The notes under the pieces: generated by a model | Told to the model about the DNA's origin: nothing | What the model saw: the letters and a program-made list of their open reading frames with translations, nothing else | Database searches by the model: none | Translations under genes and position numbers: made by a program | Part shown: positions 50,641-61,930 of the stretch, one piece after another | Layout: the number at the start of each line of letters is the position of its first letter | How positions within the stretch are numbered: the stretch's first letter is position 1 | From: Rusavskia elegans | Taxonomy: Eukaryota; Ascomycota; Lecanoromycetes; Teloschistales; Teloschistaceae | Direction: 5' to 3' | Length of the DNA stretch: 64,000 nucleotides | NCBI GenBank assembly: GCA_011316305.1 | Contig: SAUG01000114.1 | Coordinates: forward strand, 124,001-188,000

Positions 50641-51075
50641 ATAATAATAGATACTATATTAGAATCTTCCGAATTCTAGTTATATAGAAAAGCCATAGAA
50701 TTACTCTATAATAATAAATAGCGTAAGACTATAGAAGAAGAACTAGTATTATTAGAACTAAATAGAATTTAAATACTATATACTAAGATATTATTACTAT
50801 CTATAAAAAATTTTCTAGAGGGTAAATAGATATATCAGATTAAAAGGGACGCCGATAGTAATATTACGCGCTTTAAAATTCATTAGATCGTTTATAGCTT
50901 CGAATAGGAAGCCGGTATCGATTTTAATAAAACTTTCGCCTTTATTAATAAACTTATATTATATAATGCTATTCTTACTATAGCTACCGCCTATAGTCTA
51001 GAATTCGATTAAATAGATATTAAAACCGTCTTCTTCTACGGTTATATAGACGAAGTTATTTATATATAATATTCT

Positions 51076-52077
51076 CCTCCTAGAAAACTTCTATCTGGAA
51101 TTATATTGAATTTATATATATATATATATATATATATTTCATTAACGTTATATACGGCTACGATTATTATATTTACGTATAAAAAAATGTTTACAGCCAA
51201 AGATATATTCGTCAGGTAAGATTTACAGCGTTAAACATTTCTATTTAACTATTTTCTTCTTTATTCGCGATTACGAATCCTCTACTATATAAGTACAACT
51301 TCGTTACTCGCAGTCTTCGGCTCAATTCAAATACTATATATTTTTCCCTCGATATAATAAACGATAATAAGTATCTAATATTTCCACTATATCTATCTAC
51401 TATAATAGAAAGTAATTAAATATAGTTATCGCTTCGGCTATATATATTATATAACCCGTATATATTTGAACGTTCCGCTAAACTATTAAAATACTCTTTA
51501 ATCCGTATAATTTTAAAAAGGTCGCTAGTTATAAGGTCGCTAGCTGGTATACTAGCTACTATAGCTTAAAACTTTATCCGGTTAGTTAGATTAAAGGATA
51601 GTAGAGAGGTCGGATAGTATATTTTAAAGATAGTAAAAAAAAGATTTTTATCGAAATTAAAATAGGTTACTCTAGTTATAACGAGATAGTCGACGTCTAT
51701 ATAGATAGGTATAGTTATTATAGATATACTCCTATCTAGTTTAGTTTCTAGCTATAGCTATTACAGAAATACATACGTACGAAAAGGGTTTTAGTAAATT
51801 ACAGTATTTACGAAGGGCTTATATTACTAGTAAAAGAAGAAAAAGTAATAACTACGAGATATATTTATTTATAGAAATTACTATATCAATTTTATTATCG
51901 GTAGAAAGATATATTATAATACTAAGTAAATCTAAATTGAAATTCTATAGAAAGAACCATTATTTACGATAATTAAACTAGAATATAAATTCTACTACCG
52001 TATATTTAATACTGGTATACTAACCTTTGACCGAACTACTAGTTTACCGGGTACAAAAACCAAGATAAATAAACTAA
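51076..52077 (-). mobile_element. family B copy B5
   Basis: 1002 bp with a perfect 14-bp duplication ATATATAATATTCT (51062-51075 and 52078-52091) in the copia-4 reverse-transcriptase region. Copia-1/2 supply the empty site. Confidence 0.9.
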
Positions 52078-52800
52078 ATATATAATATTCTACTATATTC
52101 GGCAATACTAATATGATATATAAGTTCTAGTAAGCTTTCTATAGTTTTAAATAGTTACTTTAAATCTAGTACTACTACTTTACTTTATTTTTTACTACTA
52201 TCGGTTTTTAACCTCTAGAATCAAATTATAGTATTTTTTATAACGGTATAATATATATCGGTAATTATATTAATAAAACTCTCCTATATAGCGCTAGTTA
52301 TTAGGACTTTAATATAATTAAAGTATTTCTAAACGAATATTTTTAAATATTAAATTTAGATCCTATTAACTTTTACTTCGGTAAAAAGATTATTAGGAAC
52401 CGGGAGCTCCGTACTATTTAGTTAAACTAAACTATTTATATCGAATATATTTTAAAAGATTATAGTTTTACTATCTATAATAAAAATATTTCTACTTTTA
52501 TAGATTTCGGCTTTTATTTAGAAACCGTTCCCGCCGAATACGACTACCTTTTACTAATAAAATATAGATACTAGAACGCTTTCGGCTCTTTATATATATA
52601 CTATATTTAGAATCTACTCTAAAATTATTTTTATTATTTCCTTTACTAGTTAATACTCCTTTAATCCTATAAACTAATATTAAAATACTATTACTAGAAT
52701 CTTTAAATATCTATATAAAATAGCTTACTTTATTTTTATTTATAGAAGCGATCTATCGGGGATATATTAATACCGATTAAACAGGTAACTATAAAACCTA

Positions 52801-53604
52801 CCTTAGGCGGCGCTGCTAGTTTCTAGATGGCCTGTTAACACGCTGTTTAAATCATGTTAGTAAAAACATCACGTGATCAAAAATGTCGAGCATGGGCAAC
52901 ACGAACATACCGTAATTAATTACATCTGTTTAAAAAAACATACTGTTTTTCGAAAACAGGCTGTTGGTATTCTATTTTAAATTACCGTAAAATACAAAAC
53001 TCGATCTATCGGCTTATAGATAGACCTCTCGAGATCTTAATCCGATAGGTCGATTTATTTTATCTAGGCTATTTAAATCGCTAAATTAGTTTGAAAAAAT
53101 TGAAAACCGAGGGATTCGAACCCTGAACCTACCGAATTAACCTAATCGGGACTAGTTTCTAGAGAGATAGAATATTATATACTATTTTACCCCCTAGACT
53201 AAAGAGACTTATATATTTATATCCTAGTAAACTAACTATATACCTGAATTTTTTTTTGGTTTTAAACATCAATTTAATATCGTCTTAATATCAAATTAAT
53301 ATTGAATGGATCTTAGGTTTTTTTAAACGAGCTATGAACTCTTAATTAACTAGGAGTTAAAATAAACTAACTGTTATAATTTAATTTGAAGTTTTAGTAA
53401 ATTGACTGTTAATTAGATATTTTTTAAAACAGCTAGTAGTATAAAATAAGCTGTTTTTATAAACGTTTTATTATTTAGAGTTCAATGTCTATTAGCAGTT
53501 TTAATAAACTGAACCGTTAAAAGGCTGTCAATTCTATATACTATATAACATTGAATTAACAAATAATTAACAGGCCATCTAGAAACTAGCAGCGCCGCCT
53601 AAGG
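52801..53604. mobile_element. TIR element copy 1 (804 bp), little mutated
   Basis: Flanked by TA (52799-52800 and 53605-53606). Perfect inverted repeats of about 38 bp starting CCTTAGGCGGCGCTGCTAGT. The empty site in copia-2 (aaaacctgtcgct) confirms the boundaries and the TA duplication. Retains CACGTGATC and other CpA/TpG-containing sequence lost elsewhere, so it is a late arrival. No open frame; contains a tRNA-like module on the minus strand. Confidence 0.92.
53101..53208 (-). other. tRNA-like Pol III module in TIR copy 1
   Basis: Minus strand: perfect A box TAGTCTAGGGG (53191-53201) and perfect B box GGTTCGAATCC (53111-53121) whose flanks pair (GGG/CCC) around a TTCGAAT loop. A T-rich stretch follows the 3' end. 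About 108 nt with a long variable region. Homologous modules occur at 60697-60809 and 61239-61345. Confidence 0.75.
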
Positions 53605-55506
53605 TATCGCTCTATAACTAGATATATTTTCGATATTAGATTCGGTACTATTAGCTAGTTATCTAAACGGTAAACGACTTTAGCTATATTAACTACTAAA
53701 ATAGTGTTTAATAGAAAGTCTAGAGCTACTAAAGAGGCTATTTAGTTAAACTATATCCTAAATTCGTTATTCATCGATAAGTAGAATCTAAATACTACCT
53801 CGGATACGGTACCTTTCAATAGTAATAACTAGAACGCTATCTTATTACTTTAATAAAAACTTTTAATTCTATAGCCGTACTAATTAAATTAATATCTATA
53901 TTAAATTCCTATAGGAAAAGGTTATTAATAAAACTATCGACTTTTAATATATTCTGAGGGAATAAATAGTTACCAATAGGTTTACTAAAGCTCTAAATAA
54001 AGGTAAATTCGAAGCTTTCTATATATTATTTAGGCTCGAAGATCTAAAAATATTCTAAAATTTAAGTATCAATAATAATAATAATCTATTTAAATAAAGA
54101 TTTCTTTTAATAGTAATTTCCTCCGGAATATAATTAATTCCAGGGTACTATCGATTACTATATATCTATAAATATTCTTTTCGGAAAGTATAATATATAT
54201 AATAAAAAGTAGTTAATTTTCTAAATAACTCTGGACTTTATAGGCCTACCTATATAATATCTATATTAATTTTTAATCGCTATACCTTTTATATATTTTT
54301 CGATAGTATATTTAATCGAAGTCCGTATATAGATATTTATACTCTGATTCATTTTTCTATTTTAATAGTAAAATACTAAAAGGATACCTTTAGTTTATAG
54401 CCTATTAAATTCTATATTAGATTTAATATACTTTATTAATTGGTTTTAATATCGGTAAATATATTTTTACTATCTAGTAGACTATTTAGGCTCTATATTA
54501 AGCTTTTCGGAACTAGTGCGGGTATATATTAGCTAGCGTTCTAGCCGCTAGCTGCCCGCTATATATTTTCGCCCGCTATCTATTAATATTATATTTTCCA
54601 GTATATTTTTACTAATTCTATACCGTCTAAGATATAATGTATACTATTCGATTCCTTATATTCTACGCTTCTATTTAATACTATTTTTAGCTACTATAGA
54701 TTTAGATAGCTTTTGAAAATTCAACTTTATCGATCTATATATCGAAGTATTTAATAAACTACTAGATAACTTCCGAGTTTATATTACCTATATATACTAT
54801 AATAATATTATTTTCTATCTCTATACTCGAGTACTATTTTATCTAAATTTCGAATCTAAGCGCTATTAGATAAAAGATAATATTAATCGTTTTTAGAATC
54901 GCGATATCTTTAGCCGTCTATAGCTAGATAGTAATAATACCTAAATATATATCGGAGCCTTTACTATCTAGCTATACCGCTGAATTAATTATAGGATTCT
55001 ATAGAAATCCTAGAAATAGTACTATTAAAGCGCTATAATTATCAATAATCCAAAAATTTATATTAATTTTTATAACTATAGTAAATATCTTTATATCTAG
55101 AACTGCTTTAATATTATAGACTTTTACTTATTAATAATAGTTTTTACCATTTTAATAGATATTTAGTATATATTTTTTTTGTAAAAAAAAAATATAAAAT
55201 ATCTATATCTTTTAGTACTTTAGTAGTATCGATAACGACCGCTAATATCTATAACTTACTGTTAATTAGGTACTTTCGATTACCGAAACTCTAGATATAC
55301 CTTTTTAGTCGGATAATATCCGTTTTAAATATTTTAAATAAATCTATATTATAAACTAGTACTAGTATCTATACCGTTATTCTACTATTTATATTTTCAC
55401 TATTAAAGACTTAGAATACTATAGAAGCTATAGGAACTCTATCTTTCTTTTATATATAGATCTACTATAGAACTTTTATTCTCTTATCTGATTTTCTTAA
55501 TATATA

Positions 55507-55553
55507 AAAAGACTAAAATCAAAATCCGAATAATTAATCGTATATATATATAT
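55507..55553 (+). mobile_element. SINE 3'-tail fragment
   Basis: GACTAAAATCAAAATCCGAA and the following TAATTAATCG plus AT tail match the SINE 3' end. No head is present. It lies in the 3' part of copia-4. Confidence 0.7.
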
Positions 55554-55704
55554 ATATCTACTATAGTAACTTTTCAAATTTTATTTATCTCGCTATTATT
55601 ATATATAAATTCTTTTTTCTATAAGTTTTTTAGCGAGTATATAGATAGCGAGTCTATTTAATTTTTACTTTCGGTACGTATATAGTATATTATTCGTATA
55701 CAAG

Positions 55705-55881
55705 TACTAGATACACGTATTACGTATAACAGCTATACTAAAGCGCTAAAGGCGCTAGTATTAAATAGATCTAGTAGCTTTCGCCGCCAAGGCCTTGCTA
55801 TTTCCTTTTTATATATTTAGTTCAAGCGAAAGCCTATTTTAATAGAATCAAGCTTGATATTTCATATATATAATTTCAATA
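55705..55881 (+). repeat. copia-4 3' LTR
   Basis: Same family, more mutated than its partner at 36000-36174; ends CAATA directly before the right TTTAT duplication. Confidence 0.9.
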
Positions 55882-55886
55882 TTTAT

Positions 55887-56037
55887 AGTATAAAATAGTA
55901 CAAAATTTTTAGTAAATAATATATCGGATCTTTCAAAACGATGGAAGTTTATAGAAATAGATATTAATAGTTTTAATAGAAATTTTACACCTAAAAATAA
56001 TATTACGACTTTATAAAAAATTTAAAAATCTATTTAA
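55887..56037. other. AT-rich sequence of unknown origin
   Basis: Short interval between copia-4 and B6. No match to the repeat families described here; host sequence of B6. Confidence 0.4.
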
Positions 56038-56947
56038 ACTTTTCTGGAAGACTTCTATCTAGAGTTATATTAAGTTTTTATATATATATATATATATTGT
56101 ATTAACGTTTCATCCGGCAACGATTATTATATTTACGTATAAAGAAATCTTTATAGCTAAAGATATATAGTTCGTTGGGCAAGATTTATAACGTAGTTAA
56201 TTACTTTTATTTAACTATTTTCTTTTTTATTCGCGATTATAGATTTTTTACTATATTTAAATCTATATATTTCTTTTTCGACGTTATAAATAATTATATA
56301 TATCTAATATTCCCTCTATATCTATCTACTATAATACGAAATATTTAAAAATAGTTATCGTTTTAGTTATCTTTATTATATAATCTATTCGAAAACGTTC
56401 TACAAAACTATTAAAGTACTTTCTAGCCTATATAGCTTTAAAAGGGTTACTAGCTATAGAGTTACCAGCTAGTACGCTAGCTATTATAGCTAAAAGCTTT
56501 ACCTAGTTAATTAAATTAAAAGACGGTAGAGAGGTCGGATAGCGCGTTTTAAAAGCGGTAAAAAAGAAATCTTTATTAAAATTAAAATAGATTACTTTAA
56601 TTATAACGTAGTCGTCGATATCTATACGGGTAGATATAGTTATTATAGATATAGATATTACTATCTTGTTTAGTTTATAGCTAAAGCTATTACGAGAATA
56701 TATATACACGTAAAAGGTTTTAGTAAATCGTAGTATTTACGAAAGACTTATATTACTAGTAAAAGAAAAAGAAACGATAACTATAAAGTATATTTATCTA
56801 TAAAAATTTCCACTTTAAATTATCGGTATAGAAGGAGCAATTATTTATATTAAATAAACTAGAATGTAAATTTCGCTACCGTATATTTAATACTAGTATA
56901 CTAACGTTTAATTTCGGGTACTAAAACCAAAATAAACTAACTAAATC
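56038..56947 (-). mobile_element. family B copy B6
   Basis: 910 bp. Duplication AAAATCTATTTAA (56025-56037) versus AAAATCCATTTAA (56948-56960), one C/T difference. The minus-strand residual frame at 56503-56709 carries the same central peptide region as B1 and B3. Confidence 0.88.
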
Positions 56948-57064
56948 AAAATCCATTTAATAATAATAAAAAAAAAGTATATAATATATTATAATTTTAT
57001 ATATTAAAATAGTAGCTAAATAGATATTCAAATGTTATAAAATATTTATATAAAGATTATAAAA

Positions 57065-57471
57065 GGCCTGGTGGTGCAGCGGTAACGCTGCGTGACCTGG
57101 AGGCCCAGCGAATCCAGGAATTAATCCGGCGGATCGGAGATTCGAATCCCTTAAAAGCTAATCTAATACTTAAGTTTTTCTATCGATAAAATCGATTTTT
57201 ATAGAGTTTTAAAAATATAGAGAGCCTAGTTAGTAGATCGCCTCGGCCTAGCCGTATCGATCGAAGTAAATTAAATTAATTAAAGTTAAATAGATTACGG
57301 TTTCCCTCTAGATTTTAGTTTAGATCTAGCTCTTTCGGAAGTCCTAATTCGAGTTTTCGATAAAATACTTAAATACCAAATAATTGCGTAATCTGATCGA
57401 ATAAGCGCTTCTAGCGTTAGATTCGTGGAAGACTAAAATCAAAATCCGAATGTTTAATCGCATACATATAA
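57065..57471 (+). mobile_element. SINE copy D with 13-bp TSD
   Basis: Starts GGCCTGGTGGTGCAGCGG (A box TGGTGCAGCGG) and ends AATCGCATACAT. Perfect duplication AAAGATTATAAAA at 57052-57064 and 57472-57484. The region between the boxes is shortened compared with SINE C, and the B box is slightly mutated (GATTCGAATCC). Confidence 0.92.
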
Positions 57472-57484
57472 AAAGATTATAAAA

Positions 57485-58477
57485 AAGGTCGTAGAACAAT
57501 ATAAAAGTATTAGAATAATAATTACCCTCTATTTAATATTAGATATATTTAAAAATTAATGAATTTATATCTTTATTTATATTTTTATAACTTTATCGAA
57601 TTTATTACTCGATTTGATAATATAATTCGGATAGATAAAAATAGAAATAAAAAGTTAAAGAAAGTTATATAATAGTTTTATAGAATGTTATATAAACTAT
57701 AAATAGATTAAAAGATTTCAGAATATAAATAGTAGAAGATAAAATAATACTATATCAGTTTTTAAAAATAATAAATTATTTATAGTAATAGATATAGAAA
57801 AACTCGGTTTCTAAAAAATTAAATCTGATGGAAACTTTTATATAAAAACTAATTTAGTATAGAGACATTACTATAATATATTTTATAGATATAAATTTTA
57901 GATATAAGGGCTTGAATATTATAATCTTAATAAGAAATAGTTAGTTTTATATATTAAAAGAGAGATTTTCTATATATAGAAAAAAGAAAAAATATATTTC
58001 TATAATTATAAACCTTTTTAACCAGTAATACTAGTGGAATATACGTAGATCCATTTAATATAAAATAAACTAAATAAAATAAACCTATATTTAGAGATTT
58101 ACCTAGAATACATTATTATATTGTCGTTTTTCAATAGATATTTTGTTTTTATTTTAGTATAAAATCCGAAGTATTAAATTTTATATAAAAATACTAATAT
58201 CTCTCCGAAATTCTATTGCCTATTATTATATTTGATATTTATTACTATTTTTAAACTATTCATATAGTTGAATTACTATCGTTTATATTAATATAATACC
58301 TCGAAATACGGAGCGGCAGATTTTTTATCGATAGATAAATACTATATATTCGCTTTTACTTCTATCTATTTTTTTTAAACAATATTCGAATATACTTTCT
58401 CCGACCGGTCTATTTAAAGATAATAGCTAATATATAGATAATATAAACGGTTAAATGGCTTCCGATAATTATAGAAA
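57485..58477. other. unclassified AT-rich sequence
   Basis: About 1 kb of RIP-type sequence between SINE D and B7. It does not match the copia, family B, SINE, TIR or Helitron sequences resolved in this window, and no protein motif survives. Confidence 0.45.
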
Positions 58478-58490
58478 ATTATATAGTAAT

Positions 58491-59449
58491 TTAATTGTCT
58501 TGATTTTGATTTTAGTACCCGGTAAACTGGTAATCCGATATACAAATAAAACTTTAGTATACTAGTATCGAGTATACGGTAGCTGAAATTATACTCTAAT
58601 TTAATTAATATAAATAACGATTCTTTAAAATTTTAATTAAAATTTACTTAGTAATATAACGTATCCTTCTATCGATAATTTACCGAAGAAATTTTTATAG
58701 ATAAATAGGCTTCGCAGTTATCGCTTCTTTTTTTTTCTTTTTTTACTAGTAATATAAGTTTTATAGTATCAAAAATCTTTTACGTACGTATATATTTCTA
58801 TAATACTATACCGCAGTTAAATTCGACGGTAGTATCTATATCCGTAATAACTATATCTACTCTCGCGGATATCGATTATTTTGTTATTGCTAGAATAACC
58901 TGTTTCGACTTCGATAAAAATATTTACTCTACTATATTTAAATTATACTATCCGATCTTTCTATACTTTTTTATTTTAATCGATCGAGTAAAGCTTTTAG
59001 CTGTAGTAGCTAACATACTAGCTAGCGACCTTTTTAAAATTAGTAACCCTTTTATAACTAGCGACTCTCTTAAAGCTACGCGGGCTGAAGAGTATTTTAA
59101 TAATTTCGTAGAACGTTTAAGTATAGGTTAAAAAAGAAATATAGCCGGAGTAATAATTGTTCGTAATTATTTCGCGGTATAGTAGATAGATATACCGAAA
59201 ATATTAATTACTTATAATTATTTATAAAATCTAGAAAGAATTAGATAGTAGAGAATTCGTAATCGAATAAAAAAGGAAATAGTTAAATAGAAATAATAAA
59301 CTATACTGTAAATTTTGTCTAACGTACTATATACTTTTAACTGTAAAGATTTCTTTATACGTAAAATAATAATCGTTGCCGTATATAACGAAAATAATAT
59401 ATATATATATAAACTCTATATAACTCCAGTTAGAATCTTTTCAGAAAGG
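58491..59449 (+). mobile_element. family B copy B7
   Basis: 959 bp. Duplication ATTATATAGTAAT (58478-58490) versus ATTATATAATAAT (59450-59462), one G/A difference. Both ends match B3 and B4. Confidence 0.88.
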
Positions 59450-59547
59450 ATTATATAATAATATTCTTTTTTAATATTAGTAAAAGTCTAGAAATTCTAG
59501 ATCCCGATATATTTAAAGAAGAAATCGGTCTATATATCTATAATAGA

Positions 59548-59678
59548 TTGATATTATATATATAGAATATCAAACTTGATTTACTAAAATGAACTTTCGC
59601 CTAAATTAAATATATAAAAAGAAAATAGCAGGATTTTGACGTTTTGGCACAGCTGTTATACGTAATATTTACTTCTAT
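59548..59678 (-). repeat. solo, internally deleted copia LTR remnant
   Basis: Contains the AGAATATCAA..TTTACTAAA, CTTTCGCC and CAGCTGTTATACGTAATA landmarks of the 176-bp LTR, but is shorter. TIR element copy 3 begins immediately after it, so its true end may have been lost. Confidence 0.75.
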
Positions 59679-59680
59679 TA

Positions 59681-60829
59681 CTTTAGATGACGTCTATAAT
59701 ATCTAAAAAGCTTGTTAGTATACTTTTAAAATTATATTAGTAAAAACATCACGTAATTAAAAATATCGAATATAGACTATACGAACAGGCCGTAATTAAT
59801 TATATTTATTAAAAAAAATATACTGTTTTTAGAAAATAGACTATTCGTATTATATTTTAAATTACCGTAAAATATTAAAATCGATATTACGGTTTATAGA
59901 ACGACCTCTCGAAATCTGAATCCGATAGGTCGATTTATTTTATCTACTTTAGGAGACGTAGCTAGTTTGGCCAGTATATATTAGTATAAAGTGAATATTA
60001 CTTATTATATAATATAGAGTCAATATTTTATATCTTATATACTATTTTTACGCGTTATTGGTATTTTACTTTATATTCCATACGTATCTTTTGTTAATAA
60101 AAAACTGTATATTAACGGTATATTGACGCTATATTGACCGTTAAAAGCTTCTAAAAATAGAAAAAGTGACTTTTCGAGGTATCGATCTTCTAGGCCGATA
60201 CCTCGACTTCTTTTTTCTATATTTCGATTATTTTTACCTTATCCGGTTAGCTCGCTTAAAGTCTTTAAAGTTTCGAATCTCGGAAGATTCGAATCCTGGA
60301 CTAGCTTATTAGTTTATTAAATTAGCTAGTTAGGATATATTATTACATATATAAATCCTAACCGCTAGTCTAAATAGCTGAAGTATTTAGTACCTAGATT
60401 TAGTAGTATTTATAGCTCTATTATTTGTATAAGCTACTAATACTCATTTAATATTTTATAAATATATTATCTTTTGAAACGTTCTTTTAATATTTGTTTA
60501 ACATACGTTTAATATAGATTAAGCTTTAATATAATGTTTCAATTCTACTTGAAATGGTTTATAATAGGCGGTTAACGCTATTTTAGCGTTAATATAATAT
60601 TAAAGTAATATTCTATTTTGATATTTCGTTTATATGATTATTACTTGACGTTATAATCTAATATTACGGTAAAACCGCCAAATTAATTTGAAAAATTGAA
60701 AATCGAAGGAATCGAATACTGAATCTACCGATTTATCCTAATCGGGACTAGTTTCTAGAGAGATAGAATATTATTATTAATACTGCTTTACTATCTAGAC
60801 TAAAGAGATATATATTCAGATTTTAATAT
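59681..60829. mobile_element. TIR element copy 3, degraded and right-truncated
   Basis: Left end CTTTAGATGACG after TA at 59679-59680 aligns with the copy-1 terminus. The body aligns with copy 1 (AAAACATCACGTAATT, the CCGTAATTAATTA stretch, GATAGGTCGATTTATTTTATC) and then, after an insertion at about 59946-60660, with the tRNA-like module at 60697-60809. The right terminus is missing where copy 2 begins. Confidence 0.75.
59946..60660. mobile_element. insertion in TIR copy 3 with its own tRNA-like module
   Basis: Starts CTTTAGGAGACGTAGC directly after a TA in the host body; host sequence resumes at about 60670. On its minus strand lie an A-box-like TAGACTAGCGG (60362-60372, 10 of 11 matches to the consensus) and a B-box GGATTCGAATC (60286-60296). 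The right terminus and inverted repeat are unclear. Possibly a third subfamily of the CCTTAGG-type elements. Confidence 0.5.
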
Positions 60830-60831
60830 TA

Positions 60832-61928
60832 CTTTAGACGGCGTTGCTAGTTTCTAGATGGCCTATTGGTTTACTATTGATTTAAAGTTATATAGTAGGT
60901 GAAATTAATATCCTGTTAATAATTAAATTTATTGAAATTACTAGTAGACATTCAATATAAAAGAATAAAATATTAATAATAACAGCGAGTTTAATACTAT
61001 TAGCTGTTTCCAAAAAAAGTCTATTAATAATCTATTATCTAAAACTTCAGATTATACTATAACAGTTAATTTCTTCTTATAGCTCGTTAATTTACTGCTG
61101 ATTAATTGTTTAAGAAAACTTTAAATTAATTAAATATTAACTTAATATTAATTTAATATTGTAATGATATTAAAATAATATTAAAAATAATCTAAAGCTC
61201 TAGTATATAGTTAATTTATTAGAATTTAAATATAGAAATCTCTTTAGTCTAGAAGTAAAGTAGTATATAATATTCTATCTCTCTAGAAACTAGTCCCGAT
61301 TAGGATAATTCGGTAGGTTCGGCGTTCGAATCCCTCGGTTTTCAATTTTTTTAAACTAATTTGGCGATTTAAATAGCCTATATAAAATAAATCGACCTAT
61401 CGGATTTAGATTTCGAAAGGTCGATCTATAAACCGATAGATCGATTTTTGTATTTTACGGTAATTTAAAATATAATACGAACAGTTTGTTTTCGTAAAAC
61501 AGTATATTATTTTAAACAGATATAATTAGTTACGATATGTTCGTATTGTCTATACGTGACGTAATTATTAATATGATTCCAACAGTAAATAGTTCTAAAT
61601 ATTATTTTAACATCGTTTTAACATTAAATTAAAATTAAATTAGTCTAGAGTTTTATTAAACAGGCAATTAATAATAGATTAACGAGTTATAAAAGGAAAC
61701 AGACTATTATAGTATAACTTGAAGTTTTAAATAACAGATTATAAATAGAATTTTTCTAAAAACAGCTAATAATACTAAACTCGCTGTTATTATAAACGTT
61801 TTATTCTCTAATATTAAATGTCTACTAGCAGTTTTATTAACTTTTACTATTAGGAAATTGTCTATTTTATCTACTATATAACTTTAAATCAACAGTAAAC
61901 CACTAGAATCTAGCAGCGCCACCTAAAA
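60832..61928. mobile_element. TIR element copy 2 (1097 bp) with arms of about 350 bp
   Basis: TA at 60830-60831 and 61929-61930. Ends CTTTAGACGGCG and CGCCACCTAAAA are RIP variants of the copy-1 termini. Unlike copy 1, the inverted repeats continue inward about 350 bp (roughly 60832-61180 against 61580-61928), sharing for example CTAGTAGACATT and ATAACAGCGAGTTTA. The central 400 bp holds the tRNA-like module and the body sequence of copy 1. No coding capacity. Confidence 0.85.
61239..61345 (+). other. tRNA-like Pol III module in TIR copy 2
   Basis: A-box region TAGTCTAGAAG (61245-61255, one base off consensus) and B-box GTTCGAATCC (61324-61333). A run of seven T at 61346-61352 follows, a plausible Pol III terminator. 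Orientation is opposite to copy 1 because the whole element is inverted. Confidence 0.72.
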
Positions 61929-61930
61929 TA

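Larger units (their letters stand above)
36000..55881 (+). mobile_element. copia-4: Ty1/copia, plus strand, with many insertions
   Basis: Perfect TTTAT duplication (35995-35999 and 55882-55886). LTRs are 36000-36174 and about 55705-55881. Interior pieces colinear with the reverse complement of copia-2: 36175-38088, 38986-40171, 48475-48525, 48900-49726, 50640-51075, 52078-52800 and 53605-55704. Insertions are family B (B4, B5), a Helitron, a hAT-like MITE, two TIR elements and a SINE fragment. The reverse transcriptase site reads YINK at 52266-52277. All frames are dead. Confidence 0.92.

Noticed and set aside
35446..61345. Calling the A/B-box segments functional tRNA genes
   Set aside because: Acceptor stems and anticodon arms are incomplete, copies are dispersed and embedded in SINE or TIR elements with duplications; they are tRNA-derived modules.
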